Shown here piece by piece: positions 16,812 through 24,982 of a stretch of 64,000 bases of DNA. The notes under the pieces were generated by a model. It worked only from the letters and a program-made list of their open reading frames with translations, ran no database searches and was not told where the DNA came from. The DNA is taken from assembly GCA_965261475.1 (NCBI GenBank), contig OZ253454.1, positions 310,001-374,000 of the forward strand, written 5' to 3'. The DNA is from G965261475 sp965261475 [NCBI: bacterium]. Lineage in GTDB: Bacteria; SAR324; XYD2-FULL-50-16. The first letter of the stretch is position 1. Every line of letters begins with the position of its first letter. Made by a program: the position numbers and the translations under genes.

Positions 16812-19160
16812 TTAATTAAAGAAATGGTCATAAATTATTTTTAAAAAATCAACCTCTTTTTTGTTTATCCCTTCATTTTTGGATCCCTCGTGTGCTAATT
16901 GATTTCTGTGTGAATTAAAAAGCGAAATCCATTTTAAAACTTCCTTTTTGTTTTTTCCTTCTCCTATGTCAATTGCAAAAATTTTATCAAATGCAACAAA
17001 ATCATCTTTCACTGGCTCTGGTTTTTTTGACCAATACTTTTCAATGATAGTTTTGTAATCTGTAATATTGAACATTTCAGTCCACTCTACTTTTCCTAGT
17101 GTTTCTAGTATTCCTTCTTTATATTTTTTTGTATTTTCATCATTAGCTCTATTTTGACAATCAGTTTTTATTTTATTTATTTCTAATTCCCAATTATCTT
17201 TAAATAAAACTTTAAGATTTTTGAGGATTGTTTCTTTCATAAACTTTTCAACTTTTTTGATGTATTTTCTTCCATCACTTTGATATACCTCATTTTGACG
17301 CTCTTTCCAATCTATCAATTCTGGTGGATTATAATTTGAGTGTTTAGAATTTATGATGGTTTGAAAAAAACGCAACCATTTAGTTTCCACTCCAGCACCA
17401 AGCAAAGTTGTCTGTTTAGATTCTTCTTCTTTCGATAAATTATTTAAACCATCAAATAAACTTTTTAAATATTTTTTAATTTGCGTGAGCCTGTCGTCTG
17501 AACTGGATTGTTTATTTAAATTATTATTCTCTGTAGCAAATTTGTTTAATTTCCCAATTATTGAAATAAAAGGGAAAGTACCTCTATTTGACATTATAAA
17601 GGATGTATTTTTGTATACTTCAGAGTAATTTGATTCTGCATAATCGTAGCATATAATGATGAAATCGACAATTTTCTTTTTTGCCTTCTCCATTTCATCA
17701 TTATGATTTTGATTATTTGTATCATACAAGGATCCTATTACAGACTCCTCAATATATTTGTTTCCTTTCGCAACTGGTAAAAGCGTAGATTTTGATAAAG
17801 CATCTATAAAAGGTTTAAACTTAAGTTCGGCTTTATCTTCTGCAACGGTAATTTTGTTATATAAAGGGCTAGATTGATAGTTCCCTAATTTTTTTGTAAT
17901 TGAAGATCTTAATGCTTTTAATCTTAAATCCGCTCTGTCAGAATCCCAATACAAATCCTCTTCTAGATCCAATCTCAAGTTTGGACTAACAGCTTTTTGA
18001 TTTTGGTTGATATCCATAAATATTTCAAGTTGCTCAATAGAATTAAGATCATTAAAGGCGACCACTGGTATTGTGTTGTTTTCTACATATTCAGAATTGG
18101 CATAGCCATATACTCTATGCTGACCATCAATTATATATGCAATTCCGTAAGCGTTTGGAATCTTTAATGTTCCTGTCCTTGAATTTGAACTACTATCTTT
18201 TGAATGAGATTCAAATATAATATTATTCTTTTTTGTATTGAAGCTTATAATTATTGAATTAGGAAAATAACCTCCATCATCAATAAATTTTGTAATCCCT
18301 TTCAGACGACTTGGGACTAATAAACGTTGATATGTTGGAGATTCAGATTCATTTGCTCTTGCTCTATGCAGGATAAATCCTATTTTCAATAGCAAAGACG
18401 GTTCTATTGAAAATATATAATAATCTTTTTTCCCCATTTTCCCGCTAACTGCAGGGATTGTAATCTTGTTTCGATTAATGGTTTGATTTTTAAATACTAA
18501 ACCTAAAAACTGATAAAAAGATGCTTTTTTGTAGTTTCTTATTAGATTATTAACATATTCGTAAGTATTATCGTTATAATAAAAATAGTTAATATTTTTA
18601 AGTCTTTTTAAGTCTTCACTATCTCGGTTGAGTCTTAAATTTCTTGTCGCAAAAATGAATTTAATTTTTTTATCATTTCCAAAAATTTGTTTTAATGCTT
18701 TTATAAAGCCTGCCATTCTATGACCTAAAGCATCAAATTCATCTTTAAAAGATGGTGCTTTTTTTAATTTATCACTTGATTTACACTCTACCAATAAAAT
18801 GGTTTCATCATTTATAGCAATAATATCAACTTGTTTTTTATCCCCTTCGCTTTTTGAAAACGGTAAAACGAAATTTTCGTCATTGTTTAGTGTTCTATAT
18901 CCTAAGTTGTAGAATTGACACCAAATATCATCTTCAAACTTTTTAGAATGGATTTTTGGTTTTTTAATTTTAGTTTTAGTTTTTAAAGTTTTTCCTTCCG
19001 TTTCCCAACCTTCTTTTAAATAATCATCAACCAATGAATGTTCTACGCTTAAATGTTGATATTCACTTTTTTTTGCCTTGTGTAATTTTCCTAGCATAGA
19101 AAGATCACTCACAAGTTGATCTTTTATTTCCTTAACTTGGAATTTTTCTAAAAATGTCAT
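16812..19160 (-). CDS. Nuclease-DGQHR fusion protein paired with a Dam methylase
   Basis: This 782-residue protein has an N-terminal PD-(D/E)XK-like region (QVDIIAIND then LLVECKSSD, about 112-130). It is followed by a DGQHR domain (IIDGQHRVYGY, about 341-351) with FMDINQNQKAVSP, as in DndB/ParB-like proteins. The C-terminal about 250 residues are helical and unassigned. It lies 3 bases downstream of a Dam-type methylase on the same strand, which suggests a restriction or modification-dependent nuclease whose host protection comes from that methylase. Nuclease activity is inferred from the D/E-C-K pattern. Confidence 0.75.
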   Translation of the reverse strand: MTFLEKFQVKEIKDQLVSDLSMLGKLHKAKKSEYQHLSVEHSLVDDYLKEGWETEGKTLKTKTKIKKPKIHSKKFEDDIWCQFYNLGYRTLNNDENFVLPFSKSEGDKKQVDIIAINDETILLVECKSSDKLKKAPSFKDEFDALGHRMAGFIKALKQIFGNDKKIKFIFATRNLRLNRDSEDLKRLKNINYFYYNDNTYEYVNNLIRNYKKASFYQFLGLVFKNQTINRNKITIPAVSGKMGKKDYYIFSIEPSLLLKIGFILHRARANESESPTYQRLLVPSRLKGITKFIDDGGYFPNSIIISFNTKKNNIIFESHSKDSSSNSRTGTLKIPNAYGIAYIIDGQHRVYGYANSEYVENNTIPVVAFNDLNSIEQLEIFMDINQNQKAVSPNLRLDLEEDLYWDSDRADLRLKALRSSITKKLGNYQSSPLYNKITVAEDKAELKFKPFIDALSKSTLLPVAKGNKYIEESVIGSLYDTNNQNHNDEMEKAKKKIVDFIIICYDYAESNYSEVYKNTSFIMSNRGTFPFISIIGKLNKFATENNNLNKQSSSDDRLTQIKKYLKSLFDGLNNLSKEEESKQTTLLGAGVETKWLRFFQTIINSKHSNYNPPELIDWKERQNEVYQSDGRKYIKKVEKFMKETILKNLKVLFKDNWELEINKIKTDCQNRANDENTKKYKEGILETLGKVEWTEMFNITDYKTIIEKYWSKKPEPVKDDFVAFDKIFAIDIGEGKNKKEVLKWISLFNSHRNQLAHEGSKNEGINKKEVDFLKIIYDHFFN

Positions 19161-19163
19161 AAA

Positions 19164-20060
19164 TTAAATAATATTTTTTATTAATAGCTCTGTCAATTTT
19201 CCTCTTTTATTAGGGTTTGCGTTAATACTTCTACGGGCATTTACTCTTAAAATCTTAAAAGATGAATATAAATCGTCAAAAAAGTTATTGTTTGGGTTTT
19301 TGCCTTTAACATCTGAATTACTTACAATCCACTGATGATTTTGTTTATTTAGTATATCGCAGAATTCTTTAAATCTAACTTGTTCGGCGTCATCAAAATC
19401 ATATTTTGAGTAAGAATTGAAAGCGGAAGTTTCGCTCAATGGTTTGTAAGGCGGATCGAAATAAAAAAATGTATTTTTACTTGAGTATTGCAGTGCCTCA
19501 GAATAATCTTTATTCAGTATTTTTACCCTTTGCAAGGCTTTCGAAACTGCTAATAAATTTTGTTCGTTACAGATTTGAGGTTTTTTATAACTTCCAACTG
19601 GCACGTTAAATTCATTTTTTTTATTCACTCTAAAAAGTCCATTAAAACAGGTTCTATTTAAAAAAATAAATAATGCACTTTGTATAGTTTGATTAGATTT
19701 TCTGTTATTAAAGGCTGTTCTTTTTTTGTAGTAATATTCTTTTTTTAGTTCTTTGTTATCCGCCAAATTATGATATTCAATTTCCCATTCTTTAAGAATT
19801 TCTATCAAGTTTTGTACCTTATTTTTAATTGTCAAATATGAGTTTGTTAAATCGGTGTTTATGTCATTGATTACCGCTTGTGATAAATTTGGAAATTGGT
19901 TTAACATCCAGAATAAAACTGCCCCACTGCCAACAAAAGGCTCAATGTAAGTGAATGGTTTTCTTGAGATACTTGCAGGTAACTGCTTTTTAATTTGCTG
20001 GATTAATTGAGTTTTCCCTCCTGCCCATTTTAAAAAAGGTTTTGCTATCATTAGATTCAT
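19164..20060 (-). CDS. Dam/DpnII-family adenine-N6 DNA methyltransferase
   Basis: This 298-residue D12-class methylase has PFLKWAGGKTQLIQQI (about 8-23), the SAM-binding YIEPFVGSGAVLFWML (about 38-53), a central FLNRTCFNGLFRVN and the catalytic DPPY (near 202). The family methylates adenine, often in GATC. It is first in an operon with the nuclease-DGQHR gene and so probably belongs to a restriction pair, not to housekeeping Dam methylation. The start is taken at MNLMIAKPF; MIAKPF three residues later is possible. Confidence 0.92.
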   Translation of the reverse strand: MNLMIAKPFLKWAGGKTQLIQQIKKQLPASISRKPFTYIEPFVGSGAVLFWMLNQFPNLSQAVINDINTDLTNSYLTIKNKVQNLIEILKEWEIEYHNLADNKELKKEYYYKKRTAFNNRKSNQTIQSALFIFLNRTCFNGLFRVNKKNEFNVPVGSYKKPQICNEQNLLAVSKALQRVKILNKDYSEALQYSSKNTFFYFDPPYKPLSETSAFNSYSKYDFDDAEQVRFKEFCDILNKQNHQWIVSNSDVKGKNPNNNFFDDLYSSFKILRVNARRSINANPNKRGKLTELLIKNII

Positions 20061-20245
20061 ACTCTACTTTATCAAGTCTTATCCCACAAGGGTATAAAAT
20101 TCAATTTATTTATATGACATTGTGAATTTTGCAAATACATCAAAACAATAATGCTGGTTGTTTGTCTTTGCTAGATGCAATATCTCCTTCTTTTGTTTGC
20201 AAAAATTTAGTTATTATTCTGTTTTAATTTTCCTGATGCCAGCAC

Positions 20246-20869
20246 TCAAAACGAAGAGCCCGGCTGCTTCAGGAAAGCGAGTTCTTCCTCGGTTGAGGCT
20301 CGTCCTAGAACTAAGTTACGATGTGGGAAACGCCCGAAGCGCTTGATGATCTCGTAATGTTTGTAGGCAAACTTGAGATAAGTGTTAAATAATTCGGCTT
20401 CATTTGGAGCTGCGTTTTTTACTAGCATCTGATACAAGGCAACCGAGCGTTGTTGCTCACCTAGGTCTTCGCTGTGTTCAAACGGCAAGTAGGCAAATAC
20501 CTGCTCGATAGGTTTTAGATGCCGCGTTGTACCACTATTTACACCTTGTTTAGCATAAGTCAGCGCCACAGTATCGTAGGCAAATGCTTGCTCTGTATTG
20601 CGGTGCATATTGCGCGGAAACTGGTCGGTGCATATAATCAGCGCAAGCAGTCCCCTCGGAGATTCGCTCCAAAGAGTGAATTCGCCGTTGGCAGCAGCTG
20701 CGCTAGTGAGAGCAAAACGATTTATGATAGCGCGATCAATTTGGTCGTTTTTAGACCACCAAAAGGCACTCTTTTCAGCAGAAACCTCACTAGCAGTTTG
20801 AGCCTTCCCAAACCAAAAATCGAGAATTTCGTCAATGCTTGCAGATGAGCTATTTTCAGGTACTATCAT
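20246..20869 (-). CDS. DUF924 family protein
   Basis: About 207 residues match DUF924, a helical TPR-like family of unknown function common in proteobacteria: ILDFWFGKAQ, FWWSKNDQID, RGLLALIICTDQFPRNMHR, LKPIEQVFAYLPFEHSEDL and HYEIIKRFGRFPHRN. I prefer the ATG at 20867-20869 (MIVPENSSS) over the GTG at 20887, since the family starts near there. No Shine-Dalgarno sequence is evident. Its base composition is less AT-rich than the flanking defence genes, so it probably marks the return to the core chromosome. Confidence 0.85.
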   Translation of the reverse strand: MIVPENSSSASIDEILDFWFGKAQTASEVSAEKSAFWWSKNDQIDRAIINRFALTSAAAANGEFTLWSESPRGLLALIICTDQFPRNMHRNTEQAFAYDTVALTYAKQGVNSGTTRHLKPIEQVFAYLPFEHSEDLGEQQRSVALYQMLVKNAAPNEAELFNTYLKFAYKHYEIIKRFGRFPHRNLVLGRASTEEELAFLKQPGSSF

Positions 20870-20948
20870 AATGTTTAGTATTTGCACAAATTAACCTAGT
20901 TGTAAAATTTTTTGATTTTGCAAAACTCTAACAAAACACTAAAATATA

Positions 20949-20977
20949 TTGACTTTGATTTAAAAAACAAAGATTAT
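20949..20977 (+). promoter_or_regulatory. Putative promoter upstream of the GT14 cluster
   Basis: TTGACT is followed after 17 bases by GATTAT, about 45 bases before the first GT14 start. The same block (TTGACTTTGATTTAAAAAAC) recurs upstream of the fourth GT14 copy (23843) and upstream of alkaline phosphatase (24872). Confidence 0.5.
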
Positions 20978-21019
20978 TTAGATAAAAAAGCAACTAAATA
21001 CTAAACAATAATTACGACA

Positions 21020-21898
21020 ATGAAGATTGCTTATCTTATTCTAGCTCACAATAATCCTAAACACTTACAAAGACTAATTACCTCATTGTCTTCTAGTGCA
21101 TCTAGTTTTTTTATACACCTAGATCAAAAATCTGATTGTGCTGATTTTTCTAGCATCAAAGGAGACAATATTTATTTTATTAAAAAAAACATAGCTGTTT
21201 TTTGGGGTGATTTTTCTATAGTTGAGGCTACACTAATTTTGCTAAGAACAGCATTGTTAGCTCAACACAACTTTGAGCGTTTTGTATTGTTAAGCGGAGC
21301 TGATTATCCAATACGCTCTACAGCACATATAGAATCATTCTTTGAGGCTAGAAAAACAGAAGAATTTATAGATTTGCAATCTAGTGGTAAGTGGTACAAA
21401 GAAACTGTATGTGTTAGACTTGCAAACTACTACATACGTCTAACATATTACAATGCTATAGCAGTAAACATGATAAACAAAATCATAAAACTATCTAGGA
21501 TTTATCGGAGAGATTACAAAATGCATCTTGGAACTCTTCTTCCTTACGGTGGCTCTGCTTGGTGGGCGCTTTCACGCGAGGCTTGTGATTTTATCTTAAA
21601 TTTTGTCAAAAATAACACAAAAATAGTAAATTTTTTTAAAAATACCTTGATTCCTGATGAGTCATTTTTTCAAATTATACTTGGTAATTCCAGCTTCAAG
21701 TCCAAAATAGTGAGCTCTGTGACCTATGTAGATTGGACTAACCCTAGTAAACCAGCGTGTATCACAAACAAACATCTTGCGTTGTTTAACAAAGCATCGT
21801 CATTTACTAAAGATGGATTTTTTGGCGGTGAGAAACTCTTTGCTAGAAAATTTCCAGCTAACTCATCGGACTTAATAGCAAAACTGCTACGAGTTTAG
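21020..21898 (+). CDS. GT14-type glycosyltransferase, tandem copy 1
   Basis: This 292-residue core-2/I-branching-type enzyme (GT14, beta-1,6-N-acetylglucosaminyl- or xylosyl-transferase-like) probably decorates a surface glycan. Motifs are IAYLILAHNNPKHLQRLI (2-19), FFIHLDQKSD, NIAVFWGDFSIVEATLILLR, FVLLSGADYPIRS and YGGSAWWALSREA. The first about 115 residues and the last about 45 are almost the same in the four copies. The middle (about 120-165) differs, so acceptor choice may differ between copies. No membrane segment is visible. A promoter-like block lies just upstream. Confidence 0.85.
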   Translation: MKIAYLILAHNNPKHLQRLITSLSSSASSFFIHLDQKSDCADFSSIKGDNIYFIKKNIAVFWGDFSIVEATLILLRTALLAQHNFERFVLLSGADYPIRSTAHIESFFEARKTEEFIDLQSSGKWYKETVCVRLANYYIRLTYYNAIAVNMINKIIKLSRIYRRDYKMHLGTLLPYGGSAWWALSREACDFILNFVKNNTKIVNFFKNTLIPDESFFQIILGNSSFKSKIVSSVTYVDWTNPSKPACITNKHLALFNKASSFTKDGFFGGEKLFARKFPANSSDLIAKLLRV

Positions 21899-21959
21899 AT
21901 TGTTAATAAAAAATAAAATACAAAATAGCTTATCAATTTTTAAAAATACTAAAAATATA

Positions 21960-22853
21960 ATGAAGATTGCTTATCTTATTCTAGCTCACAATAACCCCAA
22001 ACACTTACAAAGACTAATTACCTCATTGTCTTCTAGTGCATCTAGTTTTTTTATACACCTAGATCAAAAATCTGATTGTGCTGATTTTTCTAGCATCAAA
22101 GGAGACAATATTTATTTTATTAAAAAAAACATAGCTGTTTTTTGGGGTGATTTTTCTATAGTTGAGGCTACACTAATTTTGCTAAGAACAGCATTGTTAG
22201 CTCAACACAACTTTGAGCGTTTTGTATTGTTAAGCGGAGCTGATTATCCAATACGCTCTACAGCACATATAGAATCATTCTTTGAGGCTAGAAAAACAGA
22301 AGAATTTATAGATTTGCAATCTAGTGGTAAGTGGTACAAAGAAGAAGTATGTGTTAGACTTGCAAGCTACCGTATACGTCCAAAACATAGCAATGTTGTG
22401 GTAATGAAAGTTATAAAGAAAATAAACAAAATCATAAAGACATCTAAGTTTCAAAGAGATTACAAAATATATCTTGGAGCTCTTCTTCCTTACGGTGGCT
22501 CTGATTGGTGGGCACTTTCACGCGAGGCTTGTGCTTTTGTCTTAAATTTTGTCAAAAATAACACAAAAATAGTAAATTTTTTTAAAAATACCGTGGTTCC
22601 TAGCGAGTCATTTTTTCACATTATTCTTGGTAATTCTAATTTTAAATCAAAAATAGCTAGACCTCTGACCTATGCAGATTGGACTAACCACAATAAACCC
22701 GATCATCCGGCATATATCACAAACAAACATCTTGTGTTGTTTAACAAAGCATCGTCATTTACTAAAGATGGATTTTTTGGCGGTGAGAGACTCTTTGCTA
22801 GAAAATTTCCAGCTAACTCATCGGACTTAATAGCAAAACTGCTACGAGTTTAG
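21960..22853 (+). CDS. GT14-type glycosyltransferase, tandem copy 2
   Basis: This 297-residue paralogue of copy 1 has the same N-terminal block to about residue 125, then a different middle (CVRLASYRIRPKHSNVVVMK) and YGGSDWWALSREACAF. I chose the ATG at 21960 because it matches the copy 1 start; a frame is open upstream to 21900, but that sequence is intergenic in copy 1. The spacer between copies 1 and 2 recurs between 2 and 3, so these units duplicated together with their upstream DNA. Confidence 0.85.
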   Translation: MKIAYLILAHNNPKHLQRLITSLSSSASSFFIHLDQKSDCADFSSIKGDNIYFIKKNIAVFWGDFSIVEATLILLRTALLAQHNFERFVLLSGADYPIRSTAHIESFFEARKTEEFIDLQSSGKWYKEEVCVRLASYRIRPKHSNVVVMKVIKKINKIIKTSKFQRDYKIYLGALLPYGGSDWWALSREACAFVLNFVKNNTKIVNFFKNTVVPSESFFHIILGNSNFKSKIARPLTYADWTNHNKPDHPAYITNKHLVLFNKASSFTKDGFFGGERLFARKFPANSSDLIAKLLRV

Positions 22854-22914
22854 ATTGTTAATAAAAAATAAAATACAAAATAGCTTATCAATTTTTAAAA
22901 ATACTAAAAATATA

Positions 22915-23781
22915 ATGAAGATTGCTTATCTTATTCTAGCTCACAATAACCCTAAACACTTACAAAGACTAATTACTTCATTGTCTTCTAGTGCATCTAG
23001 TTTTTTTATACACCTAGATCAAAAATCTGATTGTGCTGATTTTTCTAGCATCAAAGGAGAAAATATTTATTTTATTAAAAAAAACATAGCTGTTTTTTGG
23101 GGTGATTTTTCTATAGTTGAGGCTACACTAATTTTGCTAAGAGCAGCATTGTTAGCTCAACACAACTTTGAGCGTTTTGTATTGTTAAGCGGAGCTGATT
23201 ATCCAATATGCTCTACAGCACATATAGAATCATTCTTTGAGGCTAGAAAAACCGAAGAATTTATAGCTTTAAAAACTCCATCTAACTTAACTTATAGACT
23301 TGCAAGCTACCGTATATGTCCAAAACATAGCAATGTTGTGGTAATGAAAGTTATAAACAAAATAAATAAAATCATAGAGCCATATAAGTTTCGCAGAGAT
23401 TACAAAATATATCTTGGCGCTCTTCTTCCTTACGGTGGCTCTGCTTGGTGGGCGCTGTCACGCGAGGCTTGTGATTTTATCTTAAATTTTGTCAAAAACA
23501 ACAAAAAAATAGTAAATTTTTTTAAAAATACCTTGGTTCCTGATGAATCATTTTTTCAAATTATTCTTGGTAATTCTAATTTTAAATCAAAAATAGCTAG
23601 ACCTCTGACCTATGTAGATTGGTATAACCACAAACCAGTATGTATCACAGATAAACATATTGCGTTGTTTAACAAAGCTTCATCATTTACTAAAGATGGA
23701 TTTTTTGGCGATGAGAAGCTCTTTGCTAGAAAATTTCCAGCCAACTCATCGGACTTAATAGCAAAATTGCTACGAGTTTAG
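22915..23781 (+). CDS. GT14-type glycosyltransferase, tandem copy 3
   Basis: This 288-residue paralogue carries ALKTPSNLTYRLASYRICPK in place of the SSGKWYK segment of copies 1 and 2, making the middle region shorter. It has YGGSAWWALSREACDF, as in copy 1. The start (ATG 22915) follows the spacer seen before copy 2. It looks like a mosaic: its middle is closest to copy 4, its upstream DNA to copy 2. Confidence 0.85.
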   Translation: MKIAYLILAHNNPKHLQRLITSLSSSASSFFIHLDQKSDCADFSSIKGENIYFIKKNIAVFWGDFSIVEATLILLRAALLAQHNFERFVLLSGADYPICSTAHIESFFEARKTEEFIALKTPSNLTYRLASYRICPKHSNVVVMKVINKINKIIEPYKFRRDYKIYLGALLPYGGSAWWALSREACDFILNFVKNNKKIVNFFKNTLVPDESFFQIILGNSNFKSKIARPLTYVDWYNHKPVCITDKHIALFNKASSFTKDGFFGDEKLFARKFPANSSDLIAKLLRV

Positions 23782-23842
23782 ATTTTTATAAAAAATAAAA
23801 TACAAAATAGCTTATAGATTTTTAACAAAACACGAAAATATA

Positions 23843-23871
23843 TTGACTTTGATTTAAAAAACAAAGATTTT
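23843..23871 (+). promoter_or_regulatory. Putative promoter upstream of GT14 copy 4
   Basis: TTGACT, a 17-base spacer and GATTTT repeat the element found before GT14 copy 1. An AAAGGAG tract follows at about 23877. Only copies 1 and 4 have this block directly upstream, which suggests two transcription units. Confidence 0.4.
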
Positions 23872-23943
23872 AGATAAAGGAGTAATATGTTTTAAATTTA
23901 CTAATTACAGCTAAATACTAAACAATAACCAATAACTACGACA

Positions 23944-24810
23944 ATGAAGATTGCTTATCTTATTCTAGCTCACAATAATCCTAAACACTTACAAAGACTA
24001 ATTACCTCATTGTCTTCTAGTGCGTCTAGTTTTTTTATACACCTAGATCAAAAATCTAATGTTGCTGATTTTTCTAGCATCAAAGGAGAAAATATTTATT
24101 TTATTAAAAACAACATAGCTGTTTTTTGGGGTGATTTTTCTATAGTTGAGGCTACACTAATTTTGCTAAGAACAGCATTGTTAGCTCAACACAACTTTGA
24201 GCGTTTTGTATTGTTAAGCGGCACTGATTATCCAATACGCTCTACAGCACATATAGAATCATTCTTTGAGGCTAGAAAAACAGAAGAATTTATAGCTTTA
24301 AAAACTCCATCTAACTTAACTTATAGACTTACAAGCTACCATATACGTCCAACACATAAAAATGTTGTAGTAATGAAAGTTATAAACAAAATAAATAAAA
24401 TCATAGAGCAATATAAGTTTCGCAGAGATTACAAAACATATCTTGGCGCTCTTCTTCCTTACGGCGGCTCTGATTGGTGGGCGCTTTCACGCGAGGCTTG
24501 TGATTTTGTCTTAAATTTTGTCAAAAACAACAAAAAAATAGTAAATTTTTTTAAAAATACCTCGATTCCTAGCGAGGCATTTTTTCATATCATTCTTGGT
24601 AATTCTAATTTTAAATCAAAAATAGCTAGACCTCTGACCTATGTAGATTGGCATAACTGCAAACCAGTATGTATCACAGATAAACATATTGCTTTGTTTA
24701 ATAAATCATCGTCATTTACTAAAGATGGATTTTTTGGCGGTGAGAGACTCTTTGCTAGAAAATTTCCAGCTAACTCATCGGACTTAATAGCAAAACTGCT
24801 ACGAGTTTAG
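23944..24810 (+). CDS. GT14-type glycosyltransferase, tandem copy 4
   Basis: This 288-residue paralogue is nearest to copy 3 in the middle (ALKTPSNLTYRLTSYHIRP) but has YGGSDWWALSREACDF, as in copy 2. It has its own promoter-like block and a leader ending CTAAACAATAACCAATAACTACGACAATG, similar to the leader of copy 1. Function is as for copy 1; the acceptor is unknown. Confidence 0.85.
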   Translation: MKIAYLILAHNNPKHLQRLITSLSSSASSFFIHLDQKSNVADFSSIKGENIYFIKNNIAVFWGDFSIVEATLILLRTALLAQHNFERFVLLSGTDYPIRSTAHIESFFEARKTEEFIALKTPSNLTYRLTSYHIRPTHKNVVVMKVINKINKIIEQYKFRRDYKTYLGALLPYGGSDWWALSREACDFVLNFVKNNKKIVNFFKNTSIPSEAFFHIILGNSNFKSKIARPLTYVDWHNCKPVCITDKHIALFNKSSSFTKDGFFGGERLFARKFPANSSDLIAKLLRV

Positions 24811-24871
24811 ATTGTTAATAAAAAATAAAATACAAAATAGCTTATAAATTTTTAAAAATACTAAAAATATA

Positions 24872-24900
24872 TTGACTTTGATTTAAAAAACAAATACATA
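24872..24900 (+). promoter_or_regulatory. Putative promoter region of alkaline phosphatase
   Basis: This is a third copy of the TTGACTTTGATT block, followed after 17 bases by TACATA. It lies about 85 bases before the phosphatase start. No clear Pho box was identified. Confidence 0.35.
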
Positions 24901-24982
24901 TCTAATGATGTTGATGGTAGGAAGGAATTGGTTGTTTTTACCATCAAACTTGTTGATAAAAATAACCTAAATTTAATCTAAA

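Noticed and set aside
21900-21959. Upstream TTG start for GT14 copies 2 and 3
   Set aside because: The extension is intergenic sequence repeated between copies, and copies 1 and 4 start at the internal ATG.
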